A stretch of 16,051 nt of DNA, from the NCBI GenBank assembly GCA_001796865.1, contig MGNQ01000022.1, positions 49,417-65,467 of the forward strand, written 5' to 3'. This document shows positions 1 through 7,007 of this stretch, in pieces. How positions within the stretch are numbered: the stretch's first letter is position 1; each line of letters starts with the position of its first letter. A model generated the notes under the pieces. It saw nothing but the letters and a program-made list of their open reading frames with translations, did not search any database and was not told the origin of the DNA. The stretch comes from Chloroflexi bacterium RBG_16_56_11. Lineage in GTDB: Bacteria; Chloroflexota; Dehalococcoidia; Dehalococcoidales; RBG-16-60-22. The translations under genes were made by a program, and so were the position numbers.

Positions 1-62
1 CCTATTTTGTCAAGCTGATTATTCCGAACGGGATAAACGATGAATACTACTTCAGCATGTAA
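1..62 (+). CDS. Partial C-terminus, FlaF/FlaG-like paralog (cut by window edge)
   Basis: An open frame enters from the left edge (frame starting at base 3) and ends at TAA 60-62. Its last residues read FVKLIIPNGINDEYYFSM. The tail aligns by eye with the end of the next gene product (VVATPSGITCSTYFSP) and with the end of the shared domain in the one after (IVTPNGVFDSIDFSSP). It is therefore probably the C-terminus of a third member of the same tandem family of archaellum-associated beta proteins. Only 19 residues plus a stop are visible, so this rests on a short pattern (hydrophobic strand, P-S/N-G turn, aromatic end). The stop is 10 nt before the next start, consistent with one operon. Confidence 0.6.
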   Translation, partial: YFVKLIIPNGINDEYYFSM

Positions 63-72
63 AGGGTAGACC

Positions 73-588
73 ATGGAGACGGTGATTGTCTCATTAATTT
101 GTATCGCGTTGATCGTATTCGGCGGGATGACGATGGCCCAGGGATTCATGACCTCGGTCGATGCCAGCACTACCGGGCTGGAGGAAATGGGACAGAGAGA
201 TGAGACGCTGATACGGACGCTGCTGACCCCGTTCAGCGCTACCCAGCCCTCGGCCGATAAAGTCGAAATCATCCTGGATAATGACGGCCAGACGAAGCTG
301 GCCGATTTCGATAAATGGGACCTTATCGCCCACTATTACGACGGAACCGGCACCTACCACATCAAGTGGCTCCCCTACACCGACGGTACGCTGGATGACA
401 ATGAGTGGGAGATTGCCTGGATACATTTGAATGGCGGCGCCGAATTGTTCGAGCCTAATGTTCTCAACCCGGGGGAGCAGATGATGATAAGAGCGCAACT
501 CAATCCCCCGGTAGGCGCTAACACAACCAACCTGGCCGTCGTGGCGACGCCCAGCGGGATTACCTGCTCTACTTATTTCTCGCCGTGA
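73..588 (+). CDS. FlaF/FlaG-like archaellum stator (or filament-associated) protein
   Basis: A 171-aa protein with one N-terminal hydrophobic helix (about residues 3-25, ending GGMTMAQG) and a predicted all-beta extracytoplasmic domain (about 60-170). It has no positively charged class III leader before the helix, unlike archaellins or pilins. That fits the archaellum stator proteins FlaF/FlaG, which anchor the motor through a beta-sandwich outside the membrane. Motifs shared with the next gene include NDGQTKLADFDKWD (about 89-102 region), WLPYT, DNEW, an FEP..LNP turn and a terminal PSG..FS strand. ATG at 73 follows an AAAGGG-type ribosome site. It lies first in line before FlaJ, FlaH and FlaI. 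The family assignment is by N-terminal architecture and neighbourhood; a role as a divergent filament subunit cannot be excluded. Confidence 0.65.
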   Translation: METVIVSLICIALIVFGGMTMAQGFMTSVDASTTGLEEMGQRDETLIRTLLTPFSATQPSADKVEIILDNDGQTKLADFDKWDLIAHYYDGTGTYHIKWLPYTDGTLDDNEWEIAWIHLNGGAELFEPNVLNPGEQMMIRAQLNPPVGANTTNLAVVATPSGITCSTYFSP

Positions 589-654
589 ACCCGGTCAGGC
601 AAATGAAAGAAAGGAAAGGGAAGGCCTTTGACCCGTTACTAAGGAGCTATTTAC

Positions 655-1752
655 ATGGCGACGATCCTTGTCTCCATTATATGTATGGCCATGATTGTCG
701 TGGGAGGGATGACACTATCGCAGGGAATCATCACCTCAGCGGATGTCACCTCCCTCAGCATAGAGCAAATCAGCCTCAGAGAGGGTGAAATGACCAGGAC
801 TCATCTCGAAGCCGTCCGGGCAACGCATCTCGCCTGGTCGGACTTATTACGCGTGACCGTCAGGAATACCGGCCAGACCAGGCTGGCCGGCTTCGATAAG
901 TGGGACTTTATTGTCCATTACTTCGATGCTGGCAGTGTAAGCCGCACCGAATGGCTGCCTTACACCACGGGGGCGCTGGGGGATAACGAGTGGCAGAAAG
1001 CGAGAATCGGCCTCAATGGTCCGGTAGACTTCTTCGAGCCGGATATTCTGAATCCGCAGGAAGAGCTGGTGGCCTTGGCAGGACTGAACCCATCTCCCGG
1101 GACTGGCTGGCCCGGGAATATCACTATCGTCACTCCGAACGGGGTCTTCGACTCAATCGATTTTTCCAGTCCCGGTAACGCAGTGCTGACTCCCCACACG
1201 GAAAACACGACCATTGCCAGTACTAACTATTACGAGCTTGTCGAGAACACGCCCGCGGATAGCGCCGGGACTACTTTCCGGGAAGATTTTATTAGAAATG
1301 AGGGTGGCCGGAAAATCCTGTTGAACGAAAACCAGCCGTCCCGTCCGGCGCGGTATCTCTACCCTCTAATCGGTATCGATGAAATCCCGGCGGCCACCTG
1401 GACGGTGTACTACCGGTGCCTGGTAACCGGCGGGGGCCAATTTCCCCGGAAAGACGGTGACGTTTACTTCAATATCGATATCCTGGTACGCCAGGCCGAT
1501 GGGAGTATCAGGACAACTATCGCCACCGGCGCCGCCAGTGCCTATGTCGATAAGAGCGAGGAAGGTACCTGGTTAACGAAAAGTGCCAACTTTGCTTTCC
1601 CCGGCTATACGGTGGTCGACGTGAATGACTACCTTGAAATCGTTTATTACGGCGCTACCGATCTGGGACCCGCTGGTGACGCCGGCTATATGCAGTTGAG
1701 AACGGATGATATCGCCCTGAGCGTTAACGAACAGACGAGGATTGAACCCTGA
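655..1752 (+). CDS. FlaF/FlaG-like protein with extra C-terminal beta domain
   Basis: A 365-aa protein. Residues 1-172 are a paralog of the preceding gene: N-terminal membrane helix with the same GGMT..QG signature, FDKWDFIVHY, WLPYT, DNEW, FEPDILNP and a PNG..D..FS end. A second domain of about 190 residues (about 175-365) is absent from the paralogs. It looks beta-rich (repeated aromatic and hydrophobic alternation, DVYFNIDILVRQADGS, YLEIVYYG) and could be a jelly-roll or lectin-like module; I do not recognise its family. AAGGAG at 641-646 precedes ATG 655. The stop TGA overlaps the flaJ start by one base, implying translational coupling. Probably an extracytoplasmic stator or cell-surface contact protein of the archaellum; it might instead be a minor filament subunit. 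Confidence 0.65.
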   Translation: MATILVSIICMAMIVVGGMTLSQGIITSADVTSLSIEQISLREGEMTRTHLEAVRATHLAWSDLLRVTVRNTGQTRLAGFDKWDFIVHYFDAGSVSRTEWLPYTTGALGDNEWQKARIGLNGPVDFFEPDILNPQEELVALAGLNPSPGTGWPGNITIVTPNGVFDSIDFSSPGNAVLTPHTENTTIASTNYYELVENTPADSAGTTFREDFIRNEGGRKILLNENQPSRPARYLYPLIGIDEIPAATWTVYYRCLVTGGGQFPRKDGDVYFNIDILVRQADGSIRTTIATGAASAYVDKSEEGTWLTKSANFAFPGYTVVDVNDYLEIVYYGATDLGPAGDAGYMQLRTDDIALSVNEQTRIEP

Positions 1753-3266
1753 TGCCTATTAAACTTTTAGACACGATAAAAACCAGGATGTTCAAACGAG
1801 ACGGAACGCCGAAAAACCGTAAAAATCGCATGATGAACTTCGACCTTTTTTACCAGCTCTCCTACATGTCTACCATCGCTGTATCCGGTGTCCCGCGGGA
1901 CCAGATTTTCCAGCACGCCGCCGAACTGCAATGTTCGGCCGCGGAATATTTCAAAAGGGTCGAGCTTGCCCGCACGCGGTTGAAGTATGACTACGCCCGG
2001 GCCTGCCGCGCTGTGGGTGAACCGCTCCAGGAAGAAGAGATGAAAGGACTCCTCCTGCGTTTCTCCAGCTCGCTTATATCGGGAGAGCCCGAGGCCGACT
2101 TTTTGACAAGGGAGGCGCGCGCGCGCGCCGAGGATTTTGAAAACGAATACGGCCGGAGCCTCGAAGCCCTCAAGATGTGGACCGACGCTTACGTGTCCCT
2201 CATCCTGTCAGCGGTGCTGGTCGTGGTTATCGGCATCGTCTCCACCATGATATGGAAAATCGAGACCAGACTGATTATCGCCATGGCCGGTATTGCCGTC
2301 GCCACCACGTCCGTCGGCGTCTGGCTGATATGGCTGGTCTCCCCCAAAGAGCCGACTGTCCTGCGCTGGCCGGGCTCCGATGAGCAAAAGCTCGGCACCA
2401 AGCTATTTAAATTCGTCCTGCCGGCGGCCGTAGTCATCAGCGCGTTCTTTCTTCTCACCGGGCAGAACCTGGGGCTGGCGCTGGTGGTTATCGCCGTCAC
2501 TATCTTCCCGGTCGGGTTTATCATGGCCCGGGACGACCGCAAGATTGCTAAACGAGACAGCGAGGTGGGGACGTTTTTACGTTCACTTGGCGGTGTCTGC
2601 ACGGCCCTGGGGACAACGGTGAACTCCGCGCTGTCCCGCCTCGACCTCGATGCCATCAATGTCCTGAGAATCTCGGTCAAGAACCTCCACACCAGGCTCA
2701 CGGCCGGCATCAAGTCGAAGCTATCGTGGCGTAAATTCATTGACGAGACCGGCAGCGAGCTGGCTAACCGCAGCGTCGGCATGTTTTACGACGCCATCGA
2801 AGTGGGCGGCTCCGCCGGCCAGGCCGGCCAGCACGCCGCGGCCTTCGCCAACCAGGTCGCCCTGCTCCGGGCTAGGCGAAGGACGGTTGCCGGTCCTTTC
2901 CGCTGGTTGTGTATGACCATGCACACGGCCGTAGTTGTCATCCTCATTTTTATCACCGAGGTAATCGTGGCCTTCGGCGGCATGCTGGGCAAGGCGCAAG
3001 ACACTATGCCAAGCGTGTCCGGGACACCCACTTTAACTTCTCTGTCCAGCTTCAACCTGACCGGGTTAGATATGATGCACACCTTGGTCCTGCCCCTGGT
3101 GCTGATTTTCACCGTGGCTAATGCCATCGTCCCGGCGCTGGCAGCAGGAGGCAGCAAGTATAAAATCCTGGATAACCTGGCAATTACCTCCGGAATTTCA
3201 GGTATTTGCCTGCTTGTCCTGCCGAAGATGGCCGCAACCCTTTTTACATCCGTTTCCCAGATTTAA
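1752..3266 (+). CDS. flaJ: Archaellum platform protein FlaJ (ArlJ)
   Basis: A 504-aa polytopic membrane protein of the FlaJ/T2SF (GspF-TadB-like) class. It forms the inner-membrane platform on which the FlaI hexamer acts. Residues about 28-135 form a soluble helical T2SF-like domain (LFYQLSYMSTIAVSGVPRDQ, later the YDYARACRAVGE and GEPEADFLTRE patterns). Predicted membrane helices are at about 147-168, 173-196, 220-236, 238-258, 388-411, 442-465 and 477-499. A second large cytoplasmic helical domain at about 260-380 contains the typical VGTFLRSLG and VGGSAGQAG stretches. The two soluble domains flanked by about seven helices, and the length, match archaeal FlaJ rather than the three-helix GspF. 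It lies in the same run as the FlaD/E, FlaH and FlaI genes, which secures the assignment. Confidence 0.9.
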   Translation: MPIKLLDTIKTRMFKRDGTPKNRKNRMMNFDLFYQLSYMSTIAVSGVPRDQIFQHAAELQCSAAEYFKRVELARTRLKYDYARACRAVGEPLQEEEMKGLLLRFSSSLISGEPEADFLTREARARAEDFENEYGRSLEALKMWTDAYVSLILSAVLVVVIGIVSTMIWKIETRLIIAMAGIAVATTSVGVWLIWLVSPKEPTVLRWPGSDEQKLGTKLFKFVLPAAVVISAFFLLTGQNLGLALVVIAVTIFPVGFIMARDDRKIAKRDSEVGTFLRSLGGVCTALGTTVNSALSRLDLDAINVLRISVKNLHTRLTAGIKSKLSWRKFIDETGSELANRSVGMFYDAIEVGGSAGQAGQHAAAFANQVALLRARRRTVAGPFRWLCMTMHTAVVVILIFITEVIVAFGGMLGKAQDTMPSVSGTPTLTSLSSFNLTGLDMMHTLVLPLVLIFTVANAIVPALAAGGSKYKILDNLAITSGISGICLLVLPKMAATLFTSVSQI

Positions 3267-3275
3267 GGAGGTAAC

Positions 3276-3449
3276 ATGGACAAAGAGACAAACCTGGATT
3301 CCATTGAGGCCGAGTTCAAGGAAATCAGGGATGAGCTGAAAGAAATACTTTACGACATACGCACTTATTTAATGGAAGCGCAGTCGCCGATACCGAACGA
3401 CCTGGACAAGGAGAGGCTGCGTGAAGAGCTCAAGGCGGAAAGGGGGTAA
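3276..3449 (+). CDS. Small coiled-coil protein, FlaC/D/E-like N-terminal module
   Basis: A 57-aa charged protein (starts MDKETNLDSIEAEF, ends ELKAERG) preceded by a strong AAGGAGG site (3265-3271) and ATG at 3276; the stop is TAA 3447-3449. The whole protein is predicted helical and coiled-coil-like. Residues 8-39 match the N-terminus of the next gene product: both follow the pattern (I/L)..E.....ELK..L...R.YL.....P. It therefore looks like a free-standing copy of the coiled-coil module that the larger neighbour fuses to a FlaD/E domain. This recalls the FlaC-like short component that accompanies FlaD/E in euryarchaeal motors. Ten bases from flaJ and six from the next gene, it is clearly in the operon. 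Exact function unknown. Confidence 0.75.
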   Translation: MDKETNLDSIEAEFKEIRDELKEILYDIRTYLMEAQSPIPNDLDKERLREELKAERG

Positions 3450-3455
3450 ACAGGT

Positions 3456-4403
3456 ATGGAAGGCGACAAAAAGCTCGAGACCCTCCAGGAAGAAATCAAG
3501 CTGTTGAAGGGAGAGCTGAAGCAGTCACTCGCCAGCGTCAGGGACTATCTGCTTAACATGGAATTGCCCTCGTCAGAGTTCTCCACCATTCTGGCCGCCC
3601 TCGGGGGCGACGGTGAACAGAAAATTACCTTGAAAGGTAACCTCACGGCGCCTCCCCAAAATCAGGCGGCCGATGAGTCCCATGACGAGCTGACCGAGAT
3701 GGAAGAAGAGCAGACTGTCGAAGACGCCGGAGAGCCGGTCTCCCAAACAGAGCAGCCTACCGGGGACACTCAAGAGGATGAAGCCCAAAATCTTGAAGAA
3801 GTCAACGAGAGCACCCCGGAAGAAGCGTTTGTCCCTGAGGACATCGACGAAGAAGAACCTGGCGCTGCGTTCGAAGAGGAAGAAGGCGCCGCGGCCGCGC
3901 CTGAGATGGAGGATAAGCCTATGGACTACGATAACACCGCTCCCTACGTCAACGCCGGAATCCCGAAAGTTAACACGCTGGCGAACCTGCTGAACTGGGT
4001 CGCCGCGGTCAAGAAAGACATCGGCCGGGAGCAGATACCCGTATTTCTGGAGGTATACGGTCTCAGCGGGCACCTTTCACCGGAGCTGAAAGAGGTCATC
4101 ATTCACCTGGCTGAGATGACCGAGAACCGGTCCGAATCGTCGAGCTACGCCGAGATTTGGAGCCAGGCGATGCTGTCCCTGCATGGCATCCTCTTGGGCG
4201 GCGATGCCCCCCGGTTCCCCTGGATACCGAATCTGTCGGAAGCGGGCGAAAAGGCCCAGCCGGCTGAAGACGATATTATCGAGGTAGACAAGTCGAGGGA
4301 AAAACAGATAAAGCTGAAGCTGGTGCTACCCACCGGCGACGGTAAAAGCCAGGAGTTTTGCCTCGACCTTACCCCCGAGACCGATAGCAATGTACCGACA
4401 TAA
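3456..4403 (+). CDS. FlaD/FlaE-domain archaellum switch-complex protein
   Basis: A 315-aa cytoplasmic protein with three parts. Residues 1-50 form a coiled coil shared with the preceding 57-aa protein. Residues about 70-160 are a very acidic, low-complexity linker (Glu/Asp/Ala/Pro). Residues about 163-245 match the archaeal FlaD/FlaE domain by pattern: Y...IP....LANLLNWV, GREQIPVFLEVYGLSGHLSPELKEVI. The C-terminal 60 residues include a second acidic patch and a beta-like end. In euryarchaea FlaC/D/E form a cytosolic ring below the motor and receive the chemotaxis signal through CheF and CheY. No CheF is seen here, so the input could come from the response regulators downstream (inference). 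The family assignment is by recognised motif, without a search. Confidence 0.8.
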   Translation: MEGDKKLETLQEEIKLLKGELKQSLASVRDYLLNMELPSSEFSTILAALGGDGEQKITLKGNLTAPPQNQAADESHDELTEMEEEQTVEDAGEPVSQTEQPTGDTQEDEAQNLEEVNESTPEEAFVPEDIDEEEPGAAFEEEEGAAAAPEMEDKPMDYDNTAPYVNAGIPKVNTLANLLNWVAAVKKDIGREQIPVFLEVYGLSGHLSPELKEVIIHLAEMTENRSESSSYAEIWSQAMLSLHGILLGGDAPRFPWIPNLSEAGEKAQPAEDDIIEVDKSREKQIKLKLVLPTGDGKSQEFCLDLTPETDSNVPT

Positions 4404-4444
4404 TGGCGCTGTAAACAACGGCGCGACCAGAAAGGTGACCGACT

Positions 4445-5158
4445 ATGGCCAAGGATAAAAAGAAAGAGTTTATCGTAACCGGCGTACCGGAAGTCGATGA
4501 AAAGCTGGGAGGTGGCATTCCCCTCGGTTCTTTATGTCTTATTGAAGGACACTCGGACGCCGGTAAAAGCGTGATGTGCCAGCACCTCACCAACGGCACC
4601 CTGGTCAACGGCCAGATATCCGTGGCATATTACACCACGGAAAATAGCGTCCGGAGTCTGATAAGCCAGATGGAATCGCTGGCGATGAACGTTCTCGACC
4701 ATTTTCTGGCGGACCGGCTGCGCATTTTCCCGCTGACCTTCCATAATAGCATGCAGGGCGGCCAAAAGCCTTTCCACGTCCTCACCCACCATTTCTCGCG
4801 CCAGCCACAGGATTTTAAACTGGTAATCATCGACTCCATTACCCTGCTCGTCGCCCACAGCAGTCCCGTGGCTATTATCGACTTCTTTTCCCGGTGCAAA
4901 GGGCTGGCTGACGAGGGGCGGACGATTATCGTGGTAGCTCATTCCTACGCGTTTGAAGAAGATATGCTCGCCCGTACCCGCTCGCTGTGCGATGCCCGCT
5001 TCAAGCTACGGCTCGAGCAAATAGGCGATAGCATGATAAAAATCCTGGAGGTCCTCAAAGTACGCGGCGCCGAGCGTCCTACCGGTGACGTCGTCAGCTT
5101 CAATATCGAACCCAAGCTCGGCATGCGGATTATCCCGCTGGCCAAGGCTAAGGTCTAG
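4445..5158 (+). CDS. flaH: Archaellum motor regulator FlaH (ArlH), KaiC-like ATPase
   Basis: A 237-aa RecA/KaiC-fold protein with no membrane segment. It begins with the FlaH signature GVPEVDEKLGGGIPLGSL (13-30), then Walker A GHSDAGKS (35-42) and Walker B LVIIDS (126-131). A later strand reads IIVVAHSY (161-168), and the C-terminus contains the KVRGAERPTGDVVSF stretch (205-219) typical of KaiC-like proteins. FlaH binds ATP, interacts with FlaI and with the FlaC/D/E or FlaX ring, and is essential for archaellum assembly and rotation. Length is typical for the family. It is 41 nt after the FlaD/E gene and 8 nt before flaI, the same order as in archaea (flaD/E-flaH-flaI). AAAGGTGA upstream serves as the ribosome site. 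Confidence 0.9.
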   Translation: MAKDKKKEFIVTGVPEVDEKLGGGIPLGSLCLIEGHSDAGKSVMCQHLTNGTLVNGQISVAYYTTENSVRSLISQMESLAMNVLDHFLADRLRIFPLTFHNSMQGGQKPFHVLTHHFSRQPQDFKLVIIDSITLLVAHSSPVAIIDFFSRCKGLADEGRTIIVVAHSYAFEEDMLARTRSLCDARFKLRLEQIGDSMIKILEVLKVRGAERPTGDVVSFNIEPKLGMRIIPLAKAKV

Positions 5159-5166
5159 GAGATGAG

Positions 5167-6978
5167 ATGCTTCGTCTTCCGTTCGAAATAAAGGCCTGTC
5201 CCGGGGACTGCGGGAAGGAATGCGGGAGCGAGATTACGGCGTGTCCCATTTTTACCAGGTTATCCCCGGAGCTGCAAAAAGTTTGCCCGGAAAATCCCCA
5301 CCTGCTTCAATACCTCCGTATGCTTCCCGAAAAGACAGGCCTCCCGCAATACTATGAAAAAGTCACGCGGAGTCTTAAAGGCACCAAAAATCCCAACCTT
5401 ATATACAAAGTGGGAAACGGGGTGTTTGTCCACGTCCTGGCAAATCTGGAGGACATCCGGGACTACTATGTAGCCGTGGAACCGAGCCTCATCAATGCGC
5501 AGGATAGCACCCTCGACGAGATTGAGCTACGATTGGCGGAATACGTCAAAGAGCTGGAAGGCGTCTACGACGCCAAGAAACGCCTGGAAATAATCATGGG
5601 CATTGTCGACAGGATTATTATCGTGGGTAATCATAAGGCCGCCCCGCCGCCCAAAGAGGCAATAAAAAAAGAGGGCGAGGTGGAAGACGCCAAAAAAGCG
5701 GAGAAAAAAGCCGCAAAAAAAAAGAAGAAACCGGCGTCTGCCAAGTCGGGCGGCAGCAAGGGAAAACTGCATATCACCGCCTTTCAGTATAACGCCCTGC
5801 GTTACCTGCTGAGGCGTAAACTCGAAGGCATGGGCGCCCTGGACCCAATGATACTGGACCCCAATATCGAAGACATTTCCTGCTCGGGCCTGGGCAACAT
5901 CTTCGTCGAGCACAAGATTTTCGGGGGACTCAGGGCCAGCATTGGCTTCGAGACCAACGAGGCGCTGGACAAATTCGTCATCGAGCTGGCGGAAAACATC
6001 AAGCACCCGGTGACCTTCCGCGAACCGGTTGTCGACGCTACCCTACCGGACGGCTCGCGTATCAATATCGTCTACGGCACCGATGTCTCCAAGAGAGGCA
6101 GCAACTTCACCATCAGGAAATTCAGCGATACCCCGTTAAGCATACTGGAGCTCATCCAGTTCGGCGCCCTCAACTACGATATGGCGGCCTATCTCTCCAT
6201 CATCCTCCAGGAAGGCATGAACGTCTGGGTATCCGGCGAAACCGCCTCCGGCAAGACCACCCTCATGAACGCGCTGACCACTTTCATCCCGCCGGAATCC
6301 AAGATAGTTAGCATCGAAGACACGCCGGAAGTCCAGGTGCCGCACCATAACTGGATACGCGGGGTTACCCGCGGCTCCGGCAAGTCGGGGGAATCTTCCG
6401 AAGTCTCCATGTTTGACCTGCTCAAGGCCGCCCTGCGGCAAAGACCCAACCTCATCATCGTCGGTGAAATCCGCGGCGCCGAAGGCGCCATCGCCTTCCA
6501 GGCCATGCAGACGGGCCACGCCACCATGAGCACTTTCCACGCTGCGTCAGTCTCAAAGCTCATCCAGCGTGTCACCGGCAATCCCATCAATGTGCCCAAG
6601 ACCTACGTGGACAACCTCAATGTGGTCGTTATCTGCCAGCAGGTCAGGCTGGCCAGCGGCTCGCTCGCCCGCCGCCTCACCAGCATCAATGAAATCGTCA
6701 GTTATGACTCCGTGGCCGACTCGTTTTCCTTTATCGAGTCTTTCAACTGGAATCCCCTCGATGACACATTTACTTTCCGCGGATTCCAGAACTCCTACTT
6801 GCTGGAAAACAAGATCGCCCCGCGGCGCGGCTTGCCCGAGGAAAAAAGACGGCAAATTTACAAAATTCTCAAGCAAAGGGCGGATGTTCTCAAGCGTATG
6901 CAAGAGCAGGGTAAAACAAATTTTTACGATGTGTATTCCATCCTCTCCAAGGCTTATCGTGAGGGGTATTTCCGATAG
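5167..6978 (+). CDS. flaI: Archaellum motor ATPase FlaI (ArlI), type II/IV secretion ATPase family
   Basis: A 603-aa hexameric ATPase that powers assembly and rotation of the archaellum. The C-terminal domain carries Walker A GETASGKT (357-364), an Asp/Glu-box region (SKIVSIEDTPEV), Walker B LIIVGEIRG (429-437) and the His box GHATMSTFHAAS. The N-terminal domain (about 30-160 and 200-330) resembles archaeal FlaI. Two oddities stand out: a cluster of five cysteines near the start (C11, C15, C19, C26, C40), which could bind a metal ion or an Fe-S cluster, and a lysine/alanine-rich linker at about 164-200 encoded by several poly-A runs, which makes the protein longer than usual. AGGAG at 5157-5161, overlapping the flaH stop, supports ATG 5167. 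Directly after flaH. Confidence 0.9.
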   Translation: MLRLPFEIKACPGDCGKECGSEITACPIFTRLSPELQKVCPENPHLLQYLRMLPEKTGLPQYYEKVTRSLKGTKNPNLIYKVGNGVFVHVLANLEDIRDYYVAVEPSLINAQDSTLDEIELRLAEYVKELEGVYDAKKRLEIIMGIVDRIIIVGNHKAAPPPKEAIKKEGEVEDAKKAEKKAAKKKKKPASAKSGGSKGKLHITAFQYNALRYLLRRKLEGMGALDPMILDPNIEDISCSGLGNIFVEHKIFGGLRASIGFETNEALDKFVIELAENIKHPVTFREPVVDATLPDGSRINIVYGTDVSKRGSNFTIRKFSDTPLSILELIQFGALNYDMAAYLSIILQEGMNVWVSGETASGKTTLMNALTTFIPPESKIVSIEDTPEVQVPHHNWIRGVTRGSGKSGESSEVSMFDLLKAALRQRPNLIIVGEIRGAEGAIAFQAMQTGHATMSTFHAASVSKLIQRVTGNPINVPKTYVDNLNVVVICQQVRLASGSLARRLTSINEIVSYDSVADSFSFIESFNWNPLDDTFTFRGFQNSYLLENKIAPRRGLPEEKRRQIYKILKQRADVLKRMQEQGKTNFYDVYSILSKAYREGYFR

Positions 6979-7007
6979 GTGCCGATGAATAACCGAGGAG
7001 GTAGCCA

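Noticed and set aside
2189..2782. 197-codon - strand frame opposite flaJ
   Set aside because: It lies antisense to confidently assigned membrane-protein sequence and has Ser/Thr/Arg-rich shadow composition.
3573..4073. 166-codon - strand frame opposite the FlaD/E gene
   Set aside because: Its composition (Phe, Leu, Arg runs) is the mirror of the acidic GAA/GAG-rich linker; no ribosome site and no family resemblance.
5527..6006. 159-codon open frame on the - strand inside flaI
   Set aside because: It is a shadow of a GC-rich coding region and antisense to a certain gene; the Phe/Arg-rich product reflects the lysine linker read backwards.
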